Positions 1-12,051 of a stretch of DNA of 64,000 nucleotides are shown here, in pieces. The notes beneath the pieces were generated by a model. The model was not told the origin of the DNA and ran no database searches. It saw nothing but the letters and a program-made list of their open reading frames with translations. Every line of letters begins with the position of its first letter. Within the stretch, counting starts at the first letter, position 1. A program made the translations under genes and the position numbers. Source of the stretch: Coriolopsis trogii (Eukaryota; Basidiomycota; Agaricomycetes; Polyporales; Polyporaceae); contig JAHYIO010000037.1 of NCBI GenBank assembly GCA_020543525.1, positions 1,240,001-1,304,000 on the forward strand, read 5' to 3'.

Positions 1-633
1 CAACGCGCGAGGATCGTGTACGTCCCTTGGTGTAGGAACGCGAAGGAGGTGGACACCATCAAGCAAGGTAGATGGGCTGCAGAATTGGACGGGACACACC
101 TGTTCCTCTCAAACTCTGCCCGGATGCTGAGTGCACGGGCCCTCCACAAGTCGCGCTGGACGATCCAGTCTAGTTCATTCTTGAGGATTCGCCGATATAA
201 GGACTGGACGTATGATCGGTGTGCTGCCGTGAATGGCGACGGGAGAGCGGACATGGTTGAGTGCTGGACGACCAAACTCGGCGCCAGAGATTGGCAGAGA
301 GCACCGGCGCTTGCGGGTGTTCGCACAGTGTGACCTCGGTCACAAGAGGTGACAGAACGCGGCCACGTGACGACCACGCCCATTGGCAAGCGATTATTTG
401 TGCAGTGTTTGTTCGTGTGGGCGACGCCCAAGGATATTTACCACGGTTCGAGTTGAGGGCTGGATGTGCGCGACGAACTCGGTGTAGCCTTCGTTCCTCT
501 CTTCTCGACCTCGACTTGTTCCCTGCTCGACGGTTCCACGAAGGCCCTACGCCCATACGCCCAACGCAAACGACACTCCCTCAAGACCCCAAAGACTTTC
601 TAGGAATATACGCACTCAAGACCTTACGCCAAC
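1..633. other. Upstream intergenic region without a recognisable gene
   Basis: No reading frame here resembles a known protein. The only long frames (for example 16-333 and 261-965 on the plus strand) have no domain and overlap the start of the next gene. A CACGTG hexamer lies at 364-369, about 265 bases before the ATG at 634. The stretch just before that ATG is C/T-rich, as is usual for fungal promoters. Confidence 0.5.
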
Positions 634-3600
634 ATGATCCCTCTCGTCCCGACGCTCGCCCTGGCTTTTGTCTCATTCATCTCCTCAGCGTTCGTAATTC
701 TTCGCATTCTCATCCCCATCCTCCCCCCTCACCCCCTCAGCCGTCGAGTCCGCCCTGTAAGTCCTCGATTTCCACCAACTCGCCCGACCAACCACCTGAC
801 AATCTCCAATTTCCCAGTCCGAATTTGGTCTTCCTAACTACAGGTCTATCTCTCCAGCAGATAAGAGCCACCTTTGGCTCGCCACTTGCGATCTGCTTGC
901 CCTCGTTGTGTTTACATGGCAAGCTGCAAGCGAATACTTTGGTAGTCCTTCTGGCTATGCCATGATCAACGACCCCGCCTCCGCCGCCCGGCTTTGGTTT
1001 GCCATGACCATAAGGCAGACCTGTCTTCTCGTCATCTCCGGTTTGACCCTCCTCCATGTCCGTATGGGTCGTTCCGTCGCCTTCGGTGGCAAGCATTGGA
1101 TGCTTTGGGCTCCTACTCTGATCCTCGTTGCAACGTCGACCACGCTCGCCGGTGTGTTTGCTGCGACCAACGTTCATGGCCTCTTCGTAGGCCTCGTTGC
1201 TTACTCCTCCACCGTCGCATTGCTCAGCACCCTGGCCTTCAGTTGTCTTGTCGGGACGCTTGTCATCATTAAGCGCAACCTCGCCGCCCTTGATGACATC
1301 CGCGACCCATGGCCTCCTGCTGGAAAGCAGCAGGTCGTAGAGGAACAGCCTCGCCCGAGCTTTGCTACCGAAGATATTAATGCACTCAAGGACGGTTCGT
1401 CGTGGATTACTTCTCGGGCTAGTTCGCGCTGTGAGAGTATTTCCGCATTCTCATTCTCGACCCACCACACCCACTCGCGTGTACCCTCCAACGCGAGTGC
1501 GCGCATGCTCCCACACCCTGCCACGGCGTCCTACCCGTCGCTCGCTCCCAAATCGTCATACTGGTTCAACCCGGCCACTCCGTTCGGTAGCCAGGAGCAG
1601 GTCCCTCCTGTTCCGCCCCTGCCTGCGCCATACCGCCCCAAGTCCACGACTTCTGCTCACATCAACGATGATCCCGACCCGTTCAAGCGTCAACAACCTC
1701 GCATGGGCTCGCAGTCATCCTGGCTCACGGAGCCCTCTCGGTACGAACCCACCTTGTCGAACTGGTCATTCCCTACGACCCACCCTCCGTCGCCCCCGCC
1801 TACTGCCGCGTCCCTGCCAGGCCTTGGTACGGATATGCTGCCCTCGACGGCTGTGTCGCGTCCTATGACCCCGGCCATGGCTAGCGCAGAGGTACTCGGT
1901 GGTTATGGATACAATCCCGAGGCTGCTCAAGCAGAGAAGGGCTTCAGTAGCTTCTCGTCCTCTTCCTCGGGTGATCTCGACATGACCATGTTCCGTACTG
2001 CTGGATGGCTTCTCATGATTTGGGTCCCCCAGGTATGCAATGTCTCACATGTTCATATACCTTGACTAATTCATCGTCAGGGTCTCGGTCTCCCATTCCT
2101 CTTCATGGTCTCCCCCGGTTCCACCACAAGCTCTGTTGGATTCATCCTCTTGATGCTCTCAGTGACGCTCTCTGCTCCTCTCCTCGCCATCAACCTGCTG
2201 TTCCGCTCTCCGATTCCTATCCCGTCGGACCTGTTCGAGACCTACAGCGAGCCCCCTTCTGCTGTTCTTCGTGCGCCTTCCCCGCAGAGCACGACAGTCT
2301 CTTACAAGTACTCCCACGAGTACAAGCGCAGCGGAAGTGTCACTGTGGTGGAGTCTCGCCGTAGCACCGACGTGTGGCTCACCAACGGAGATGCCATTGA
2401 CGGAAAGGGCAAGATCGGACGCGCACTCGGTATGCTCCAGCCGAAGCCGAAGCTTTCTGTTCTTCCTCCTGAGGAGCAAATGAACGAGGAGCCGCTCACT
2501 CCGCCATTGCCCATGCAGATGCAAGCCGAGCGCTCTCTTCCTCCGACGCCGGCCCAGAGCGAACGTAGTGCAGAGTTCGGCAGGACTCCACGTCGCCCGC
2601 GCAAGGAGAGCAAGGCAAGCTCATATTACTCTGGTGGCTCCGACAGTGCTGCGTTCCAGACGCAGATCTTGATCGCTCAACGTCACTACTCTGCCCTGGC
2701 CCAAACCATCTCTGTCCCTCGCTCGCCTACTGCATTCGGCCCCGAACGCCGCGCTTCCATGGACGTCGCTGTTACAGATGTCGCCGTTACCGGGGTTGAG
2801 ACGAAGCAGACTTCGCGCCCGACTTCGCATCTCCGCGTTCGCTCCGTGTCTTCCATCAACAGTGACACCAGGGGAACCTCCCGTTTCCCGGTCAGCCCGC
2901 CGCCCGCATCCCCTCTTCCGCCGACGCCGCCTTCTGTGCGCGAGCGCAAGGCACGGATGCTCGCACACCGCAAGTCGTACTCTCAGTCCTCTTCGTCAGT
3001 CGGCTTCTCATTTGGCCCCGTCGCGGGGGACGACATGGCGGAGATTGACGCGCTGTCGGCCAAGGTCCTCCCGCTTCTTGTCCCTGGGCTGACGGTGGGT
3101 ACGGATATCCGTGTGCGCAATGACTGGGACTTCAACCCGTCTCCGTCCCCGCGCGCAGCAAAAGCGTCCGGTACGATGCGGAGCTCGAAGACGGCGCCGG
3201 TCGAACTCGGCGGTTACTCCACGGACTTCACCTCGCCCGACGCTCAGTCGACTCCTGTTGAGCAGAAGAAGGCCGCTCCGAGGGAGAGGAAGGCATCTGG
3301 CCACCGTCGCAACCACTTCAGCTTGCCCAGGTATGTGGAGGGTGACTACATAGCGTCAGTAGGCCTGAATGCTTATTGTTTGTTTACAGTCTCAGCCTCG
3401 GAAAGGATGGTAGTCACGCTCTCTCTATCTGGCGTAATGACCTGAACGATGCGTTGGAGAGCAAGCTTGGCCAAATCATGTCGAACACAGCGGACAACAG
3501 CTACAGGCGCAACACTGTCTATGGCTTCGAAGGCGAGCTGGTTCCCAACTCGGGCTCCCACCTCGATATCGTCTCTGAGGGCGAGGAGCTCCTTCGCCCT

Positions 3601-4443
3601 GCATCACCTATGGCACCCGGAAACCACGAACGCCCCACGTCTGCTCGCACCTTTGGCCCCGATTCGCTCGCTCTCCCGACCGAGTCTCCCGAGGACCGGG
3701 CGATCTCGCGCCCCTCGCGGAATTCGCTCGCTACTCTGATTAATGCCCTCGATAACGAGCTCCGCATGCCGCTCCCGCCGCCCTCCGCTGCGTCCGAAGT
3801 GACCCTCTTCGACTTCGAGAACTTTGACCCCGACGTTGATGGCCCGCTCGCGTCCAGCACCCCGCACGAGTCGCAGCGCACGAAGCCTAAGTCCAAGGCG
3901 CGCAACATCCCGCCTGTTCCTCAGGTTCGCGATGATGCGAAGAAGGCCCGTCGCTCGAGCATCCGGTACATTGTCTCGGATGAGAACGCACCTGCGGAGC
4001 CAGCCCATGTTGACCGTTCGGCGAGCAATGGCAGCGGGCGTAGCATCGCGCAGTGGTCCGCCCGTGCCATCCGGCCGCTCGTGCCCAAGTCACCGAAGAA
4101 GAGCAAGGGCAAGAAATCGGCGGCGAAGCTCGCGTCTCCTCCCGCTGGCGGCCTCCGTCCGCTCTCCCTCCTCCAGGACCGCGATCTGAACCAAGAGAAG
4201 GGCGCGACGTCGACTAAGCCGCTCAGCCTGGGCAAGAAGAGCAAGCTCTCGGACGAGAATGCTGAGCCGGCTAGCACCGGGACCCTCGCGAGGATGAAGT
4301 CTGGGTTGAGGCCGCTGAAGCTGACTCGATCGGAGACGACCAAGGAGCGCGCGATGCTGCGGAACAAGGAAGTCCTCCCTGACGTCGTCGTTCGCCCGCC
4401 TTCGGAGGCGCAGAACGATGTGTACCGGTACGGCTGGGAATAA
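634..4443 (+). CDS. Seven-helix membrane protein with a very long Ser/Pro-rich cytoplasmic tail
   Basis: Exons 634-756, 818-2032, 2081-3330 and 3390-4443 join in phase to 1213 residues. Five hydrophobic helices lie in the first ~220 residues: around 5-30, 59-78, and three more ending before KRNLAALDD. A loop of about 190 polar residues follows, then two helices near 434-456 and 465-487. The remaining ~720 residues are Ser/Pro/Arg-rich with many possible phosphosites and basic patches, and no catalytic domain. A short conserved-looking block around LSLGKDGSHALSIWRNDLND spans the last splice junction. Seven helices with a large third loop and a long tail recall receptors, but I see no GPCR signature such as DRY or NPxxY, so a receptor role is only inference. 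The intron after residue 41 was placed because only the acceptor at 816-817 restores the frame. I know similar proteins only as unnamed basidiomycete genes. Confidence 0.8.
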
Positions 4444-5270
4444 GAGCCGAGCTCCCACAGAACACTTTCTCGGAAGGTATTGTTTCCATTGACAATCACA
4501 CTCTGCTGAGGACGTGTTATTCACCCTTTGTTTATGAGTTATCGCTTTGAATTCTTCGCATCGCTATATCGAAAGCTTCTCCCATCTATGTTTTCTTGTC
4601 TCTGCTGCTTTTGTCGTTGTCGTGCTGTTGCTAGTCAAGTTTCCCTTTTTGCTCTCGTCTCCACTCTATGCCCCTCTATGCGACCTCTCCTCTCTGAACT
4701 GTCTACATGTTCCATTGCTCTATATACATACGTCTCCAAGTTGTCTCTAGTACGTACTCACGTCGCATTTCACGTCCCTATCTCTCACGCTCTCGATCTC
4801 ACGTTGTCGTACGAACATCGCTGCTTTCTTTCATGCACGCTACGCGTGCTCGCATTTGCTTTCCGACGCTGCTGTGCTAGCCCTGCTCTTCTACGTGTAT
4901 ATGTCCACAATCAATTGAAACTCGTCTTTTCTTGGAGAGAGTGATCGTGAACGCCCTCGACACCAAGTACGTGAACTCAGCGTGAGTTGCGTACCGCACA
5001 TCTATCCCGGTTCACGGCACACCTTGACCCGAGAACAGAGAGACAAGCGGAACTGTTCGTAGTACATATTCGTATACGATGCAATAAGCCCCGTTCATCT
5101 ACACGATGCGCCATTGGTGCAAGTTGCAAAATTCGTTGGATCAGATCCACATGTACAGCAGATCCGAGACTGAATACGCAGACGCAATAGTCAGTGAGTG
5201 GTGTATTCTCTTCCTTTGCGGTGAGACTCGTTAGTCAAAGCCGACGTATAGGTCATTGAGGTGCTCGAAT
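4444..5270. other. 3' flank and intergenic spacer
   Basis: T/C-rich DNA follows the stop at 4443 and probably holds the 3' untranslated region of the seven-helix gene. The frames here (for example 4528-4944) encode Cys/Ser-rich low-complexity peptides with no domain. I see nothing else. Confidence 0.4.
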
Positions 5271-5624
5271 TCAGGGGTCATCCTGCAAAAGCTGGAGCGC
5301 AGACCAGCGATCTTCCGGCTTCCATGCCACCATCCTACGAATGAAACTCAAGAACTGAGCCTTGTCCTTTCCCTCAAGCCTTTGTTCTGAGGATGCAAAA
5401 CTATCTTGGGGCAAATCGAACGTGCCAGTCCAGTTAGCTGCAGCATCAGATCGTAACATTCGGCGAAAATTGGGGACGAAGAGAGCAGAACGCCCCAGGC
5501 CAGTAGTGGCTGCCAGGAGCAGGTAGCTGCCGGCTACTATGTATTTGAGGCCGCTCAAGCGCTCAAGCGACCTGTCCCATTCTTTCAATGTTTGTTTATC
5601 TCTTAGCTTCAAAGCTTCAATCAT
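5271..5624 (-). pseudogene. C-terminal relic of a fungal protein kinase
   Basis: The 117-residue frame ends with a stretch typical of the last helices of CMGC/SRPK-like fungal kinases: LEGKDKAQFLSF, then RRMVAWKPEDRWSALQLLQD, which matches the usual pattern of a hydrophobic residue, W, P, E, R and then LL. Nothing upstream encodes a kinase catalytic loop, a DFG motif or a nucleotide-binding loop, so only the tail survives. The first ~60 residues of the frame do not resemble kinases and may be intron or unrelated DNA. It stops about 350 bases from the 3' end of the TEX1 gene. It is most likely a pseudogene. A real C-terminal exon of a gene with distant exons is possible but unsupported. Confidence 0.5.
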
Positions 5625-5972
5625 GATCCATCGTTGTTCGCCTGGACGCTCTATCGTTCACCACATATGTGGGCCCTCTCCTTGTGCCGCTCGTCCGAGT
5701 CGTTTACTAATCCATGCACCCAATTTCCGTGTTTCTCTCACACTCACCAGCCCATCTCGCTTAGATTGTGAGTTGTACTCACTCCAGTACTCACGTCTAG
5801 TCGTGTGGCTGAATTCGCTGTCTCTGACTGACGCAAGAACGCTGCCGTGTCCATATGCACTGTATCGTTGTCTCCGTTATCATACTCTTGAATGTGTGAT
5901 GAATTGCTGGAGAAGGTAGAAACAACAGATGACGGCGACAGCATAGACAAGGTAGGTACATTGGAGAGACAT

Positions 5973-7365
5973 TTACATGCCCGGTCCGAACAAACTGATC
6001 CAAGGGTACGGAGGAGGGCCCCCCTCTCTGATTTTGGTCTGTCCGCAATATGCGATGACGTGTTTTGAGGGATGCCAGGAGACTGTCGGAGAAGGACCGA
6101 GTGCTGGCACGCGATGCAGCGGCATACCGGTCTCCGTTGCACACTATGGCAAGGAGTGTCAGTGGCTACGAACGTGATCAAGGTTCAGACACCCACAATG
6201 TCGATGTAGTTGCCCGCGTTTGCGATGGCGAGGAACTCTCCGTCATGGGAGAAGCTCAGGGCGTTGATGGCGTGGCTGTGAGAGCGAGAGTCGAGTCAGC
6301 GGGAGCCGACATGGAAGATGTATGATTTCGATTGGTGACGTACTCGCAAACCGTGATTGTCCGGGCGCATATCCATTCGGATAAGTCGAAGAGGTTAACT
6401 ATAGAGTCATTCCCTCCTGATGCGAGATATCTGGGGTGGGATACAGGTTAACACAGTCTGTGGGGGGCGGGGGTACGCAATGTCACTTACCTTCCACGAG
6501 GGTCCAACGCAGCAGCAACACACCCACCGACGTGAGCTGGGGTGCTGTGGATGATAGCCATCTCTGGATAGTTGACGACACGTATAGAACTCTCAGTTTG
6601 GTGAGTCAGGACAACGCCATCGCCAGAGAAGTTGAACAACACGGTCGACGCGAATGTTGTCCGCTGCCATATTGAGTGAGTATAAAGGGTTGAGCTTGGG
6701 AGGATGGGGAATGGCATACATACCCCAGTCATGTCCGCCACACGCCATTGCTCCTTCGTCTCCTCCCCCTCCTTTCCGAACGTGAGCGCGCCCACCGCCT
6801 TGTTCGTGGAGGTGTATAGGATGGATTTGCCATCAGGGGAGTAGGTTAACTGAACTGGGGAGTGCTTCAGTTGTACTTGCTGTACGTGCCGGCTTTCTTC
6901 AAAGTAAAGGATGAGACGCGGCCGGATTGTGATGCAAAGCTGGACTCACGTCGACCGTCCCAGAACACAATTCTCTTGTCTTTCTGGCTGGACGTGCAGA
7001 AGAGCTCGGGATGTGTAGGGCTCCACGCCAGGTAATCCACGTCGTCTATGTGACCTCCGGGGTACGTGGTCGCGGACCGGAGTTCCATCTACCGACACAA
7101 CCGCAAAGTCAGACGGACACAGCCATCAAGACTCAAGAACACGCACACTCTTCTCCGGCTGCCACACCCGCGCGACTTTGTCAATCCCGACTGCACCCAG
7201 CTTCTTTCCGTCACAACTCCAGGCTATGTGGGTCATCGCTTGTTGGGAGGAGAAGCGTATGTCGCGTGGGCGGAATGCGGAGAAGGTAGGGGCCTACGGT
7301 AGAGAAACGCGACCGTCACCATTCGATTTTCGAGTACATACAGCGCGTTCGGGGCATTCGTACAT
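5973..7365 (-). CDS. TEX1: THO complex WD40 subunit TEX1/THOC3
   Basis: Eight exons (7365-7342, 7293-7147, 7088-6950, 6896-6724, 6663-6491, 6430-6344, 6275-6197, 6143-5973) join to 330 residues. The family bends into a WD40 beta-propeller and is part of THO/TREX, which couples transcription with mRNP packaging and export in the nucleus. Diagnostic stretches are RDIRFSSQQAMTHIAW, GHIDDVDYLAWSPTHPELF, LDPRGRYLASGGNDSIVNLF, DLSEWICARTITVC and the C-terminal GGPPPYPWISLFGPG, which ends the protein as in other THOC3 proteins. The length matches the family (about 330-350). Introns are only 48-68 nt and exon 1 encodes just eight residues, so the start at 7365 is the least certain point. A longer in-frame leader upstream would need a different splice. 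Confidence 0.93.
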
Positions 7366-7796
7366 GGAGGCCTCTCGCTGCGAACGTTGTGTGGGGCGGA
7401 GGCGAAGGTGGCCGCTCCGGGGGCGGGATCTCGTCCTCTTCCTTGGAATTCGGATTCATGACTTGCAATTCAACTCCAATAACTAGAATAACGGCAATAA
7501 AGCAGAGCAAGAGCGCGGATTGCAAAGTTCCCGTGCACAGTCCGGAGCGGTGAAATGAGGGTCGAAGGCTGAAGACCACGGGCTAGCGCCCACGCATCCA
7601 TTCGATTCCAGTGCACATCCTATTATGGCAAGTGTAGTGGTAATCCATAATCTCCCAAAGTAGCCAGGGTTGCTCAAGTACATTGGTAGCCAAAAATTAT
7701 ACACGTATACCCTAATTTATACAGTATCTGTAGAAAGGTCAAATACCAGTGTCGTTCTACATATTGAACTCAGTCCGTGATGTTCGACGCACCGTC
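7366..7796. other. Spacer between TEX1 and the next minus-strand gene
   Basis: This 431-bp stretch holds the promoter of TEX1 and the 3' end of the gene at 7797-9382. Its frames have no recognisable domains. Confidence 0.4.
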
Positions 7797-9382
7797 TCAC
7801 CGATACTCTGGCGGAGACTCTGTAGCCTCTCTAAGCTCTAGTGCCATATGCTGCTGAGTCACTCTCATTCGTTGTATTTCCTCCCGCAACTCAACCATCT
7901 GCCTCAGTAAGACAGCTTGAGAGCCGCTCTCCATGGCAGGGGCGCCGTCACCGCCGGACTGGGTTGACGGCGATGAGCCTGCGGGGATGCTCGCCGTGGT
8001 GGTAGCTGCAGACGCAATGGTAGGAGACCGCGCAAGGGGATCACCATACTTGGCAGCTAGGGCAGCTTCCATTTCGCGCATACGGCGCGTCAGCTCCTCT
8101 TCGCGCTCGGCCACTTTCTGTCGGGCATAGCGCGCCATCGAGTTGTCTGGTCCAACGAGACGCGTCTCCTCCCCCGTCACAACTATACGCGGAAGGGTGT
8201 GGGACGAAAGTGATGGAGGCGTCGGGAATTCCGTGAGAGGGATAGAATCCGTAGGAGAGGTATTTGCGGAGGGCTGTTGTTCCAGATCCCCGTTCGACCG
8301 TGCCCCAATTGCAAATGAAGAGCGCCTCGTGTCGTGGTAAGGGAAGAAGGGAGTAGGAGCTCGCTCTAGCGTGACGGATACGGCGGAAGACACGTAACTT
8401 CTGGAGTCGGTATCATCCTTGCCGTGGAAGCGACGGTCGTGTTTGAGACTATCGAGGTGATGCGCACGGGTCCCACGGGCCCGCCGCCGCCTCCCGCGAA
8501 TCAGGATGATCATGAGCGCCGCGACGACTCCCAAGAGTGCGATGGAACCCGCAACGATGGCTCCGATGATGACTGGCAGATGAGATCCAGAAGCACTTTG
8601 TGTGTTAACGCTTCCCGCCGCTCGTTGCTTAGAACCAGTGTCGGTAGATGGTGGCGTAGGCGTAGGCGTATTTGGATCCGCATCATCCTTGTCTGTTCTG
8701 GGATAAGTGAGCAAAGAGTGCATCGAGCAGTGGCATGAGGATGGCATACGTGTACTGCGCATAATCGAACAGCATCCGCGAGTATCCGACAGAAATAATG
8801 AGGAGGGTATGGTTGTTCTGCGGGAGTGTAGAGCTGTCGAACACCATGATATCGTACGCGATGTTGTAGTTTCCGGACGTGTCCATCTGCCCACTTGGAT
8901 CGTGATAGAACCTCCCAGCTTCCGCGCCGTCGACCTCAAAAGTCATGTTCGCCACCGCGATCTCAACACGATCTACCTCGGGAATTATGCAGTAGACACT
9001 AATGGAGGTCCCTTTGATGCCCGTGCATGAGCACACGGTTTCCGAGTGACAATTGAGGCATACCTTCAAAGCTGATGTCGATGGTCCGTGGAGAGGCGTC
9101 AGATGTCCTGCCCACTGAGTCATGCCATGTCCCATTGTGTACTTGCTTCGGGTCAGGATTCACGAAGCACGAGTCGTCGAAGATGCACGGCATGCCCTTG
9201 GACCAGCTCGCTGGAGGCGCATACACCGGCAACGCCCCCGTGAGCGCATCCCCGTAGGTGTCATCGATTGTGACGGTACTCACAGCGGCCGCAACCAGGC
9301 GACGAGAGAGAACCAGAAACGAAAGCGAGTGAAAGAGCGACAAAGCATTGAAGTAGCCTAGCTTGTGAACTGAGAGAAACAT
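7797..9382 (-). CDS. Secreted-ectodomain, single-helix membrane protein
   Basis: Exons 9382-9064, 9011-8750 and 8697-7797 give 493 residues. The N-terminus is a signal peptide (residues ~8-35, rich in L/F/V/A). An ectodomain of about 180 residues follows; it has possible N-glycosylation sites (NGT, NMT, NHT) and begins after a VTIDDTYGD motif. Then come a Thr/Pro stalk and one strong transmembrane helix (VIIGAIVAGSIALLGVVAAL, continuing into ILIRG), followed by an Arg-rich stop-transfer run. The cytoplasmic part is Ser/Thr-rich and ends in an amphipathic, probably coiled-coil segment (Glu/Arg-rich, ~60 residues) closing with SPPEYR. I recognise the architecture as a common Agaricomycete type of unknown function. 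It looks like a cell-surface sensor or adhesion protein, but no ligand domain is known to me. Confidence 0.8.
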
Positions 9383-12051
9383 GATCACGTGCAATGTATG
9401 TTGCTCGCGATGAGCTCTAGGCAGGAAGGAAGGATAGACGGAGGCGATAGGTGGGGATGCATCGTCAGCGAGCATGAAGGCCAAGGAGACCTCAAGCTGC
9501 CTAGCTGTGATGTGTGGCAGATTGGCAGACACGAGAACGTGCCGTGACCACTCTTTGACAGGGCGGGGCTGTTCAGGACTCATTGGACCAGTCGTCGTCA
9601 TCGATATGCGGTGATGATACGTCAAGACTGACCCCGTCAATCAGACTCGGCCGCTCACCGTCTTGTACTCGCCACCCGTGCTCCCGATGGAGTCCGGTCA
9701 CCGTGACATTCGGCGACCACAGGGCGACATAAGTACGTGCTCGGCGTAGAGCACAAGAAGGTGACACATCTTCGGCGGATTCCCGGGAAAGCCGGGATGT
9801 GCGTCATCAGGACAACACCCGTGGGACGAAGTCGAGATGCTCGATGGTGATCACGTGGATCTACTATTTCAAGCATTGCACGTCGTCGGGACTGGAGAAG
9901 ACACGCACCATGATGGTTAGATCGGAAATGCTCCAAGGCAATATTATCACTGTGAGGCCCCTGCAGCTTTTGCTCATGGTCTTCATCAGAGACAAGAACT
10001 AGTATGGTGCACAATGACGACGGAGGCGGAGCGCTGTCTCCGTGAGGCGGTACTGCAACAGAGAACAACTGTTGTTGACCCAAACGATCTGTGGAGGAAA
10101 GTAGGAATTTTCTGCTGCGACTTCAGAGTTCAGTCCCAATCTTACCCGCCGCGCGGTCCACAACGTGCAACGCAGCGCTCGCATGAAGGTTGTTCACTGC
10201 ACAGAACTTAGAAGTGGCCCCGTGCCCGACCGAGCTGGAGGAACATCCCATCCGGGACCGCCGCGATAAACGCGCCATACACCGGAATGAAGATGACCGG
10301 TACAATTTGCAGGCCAGGCGTGCCGCACGCTTCGGTTGTGCTGATGTTCTAGTGGCCGAAGGCAGGAAGTACTGTGTTAGCGGCGCGGAAGAGAAACCGC
10401 CTGTCCGAATGGAACTACTTGTGAGACCATATCTATATCCAGACCCAATGCAGAACTTACCGTGTGAGCTAAAGAGACACGGGGGAGGAACATCGGTGCT
10501 CTGAATTCGCCGCTGGCCGGTAGGGAGCTTGATCTAGCTTCGAGTAGCGATGCCTGGACCAGTATAGAGACAAACACCAGCGTCGCTCGTCCTGTACGTG
10601 GTCTTACTTGCTCCTACACAAGGCAAGTCACGGCGAATGACTTAGGATATGGGCGAGGCAAAACCAGTATGCCAGCATTTTAGTACCTGTAGAGGATCCA
10701 TGCTTGATAACAGGGGAGCGTACCGTGACGATCGTCGGGGCGGTTGCTTGAACCCGGGGATCAAACCACCGGTTCGAAAAGCAGCATCATGTTTCGTGAT
10801 CTCTTCCGGCCCCACTAGCTTCAGATAGTCGTGGGTGCGCCCAGGGACGAGGGAACCGGCTTCCTTGGCGGTCGTATTCCCATTCCGCCACACCGTGCCT
10901 CCTTGCGAAGTCTTCTAACCGTGACGTGTTAGCCTCGTGGCAATTCGATAGGTCGATGGCGCAGAAGACACCACGTTGAATGCATCGATCACCCGACCGA
11001 AAGTTCAGTTCGATGAACATGCATTGGTGGCCCAGTGACAGCAGAGGCTGCTTCACGCGCTGGAGGGTGGGCTGGCCATATGATCATCTACAACGTCGAG
11101 GACGCAGTAGTGTTCAGCGTCCCGAGCACAGGTGAGTACAGCGCGCATTACGCACCATTGACAGATCATCTCCTGGGTCACATCCGCTTGTATACATCAT
11201 ACGGGCAGAATGCATATGAATGCAGTCTAGGCACAGACAGAATCATGCCTCATTCAATTTCCACAGGTTATTGCCATAGTCACCGGGATCGGGCATCTAA
11301 GATACCGAAAGCAACGTCGGGTTTCGCAGGGTGTATACACCAAAAGGACAAACCAGGCTTATGGAGTGCGAGGAAACCGCACGTTCCGCTGGGGGCGCGG
11401 CGACGCGCAAGCAGGAGTGAGCGCATCGGGAGCGGCGGTGCACCGGATTCGAAAGGTGCGAACTGTCAGACAGTCGGCACGCCGCGCGCTGCGCTGAATA
11501 CGAGCTGGGCAGATGGCGAAGGCTGGTTACGGACCATGTTGACGCGCTGGGAGGGGAAGGGGAGCAGGAGGAAGGAGAGGCGAAGCAAGCTTGAGTCGAG
11601 CTTGACCGATCGGTGAGGCGAGTCAGCGCTCGTCCATCACATTCTATGATTCCCGTCGTCTTGAACCCAGTGCTACCTCGTGACAGCTTCATGACATTCG
11701 ACATGGGGATTTGAGAAGGACTGTTTAGTGTTGACTACCGAACTGAAGCTCTACGGCGCATACGGCCAGCTGCATGGTTGCTGACGACACTGTGCAAACC
11801 AGTACTCTGCCTATATATCACGCAGGTGCTCGCGCTACGATCAGAACGAACCTGGTAGCCGTTCATCACCTTTACGGTCCCCGTGCTCGGTCTCCAGAAA
11901 ATGCCGAAAATCAGGGAAACAGTATCCGATACCACACGCGCTTGTTCGGAGGTGGTAATCCTTCAGAGGCAGGCGCCCACCGTATTTAAAAGCCGCGCCC
12001 AGTCTCCCTCGACACCCTCACTACCAGCCGCTACACGCATTCCCCGCAGCT
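9383..12051. other. 2.7-kb region without a confident gene
   Basis: I see no frame with a recognisable domain. Minus-strand frames at 10377-10577 and 10123-10305 can be joined through a plausible GTAAGT donor near 10461, giving a short hydrophobic start, but the continuation has stops or ambiguous frames. Frames around 10642-11056 (minus) likewise show no family. The region may hold a decayed gene. The 5' part (9383-9650) probably includes the promoter of the single-helix protein. Confidence 0.4.

Noticed and set aside
261..965. 234-codon plus-strand frame at the window start
   Set aside because: It crosses the start, first intron and second exon of the seven-helix gene in another frame and has no domain.
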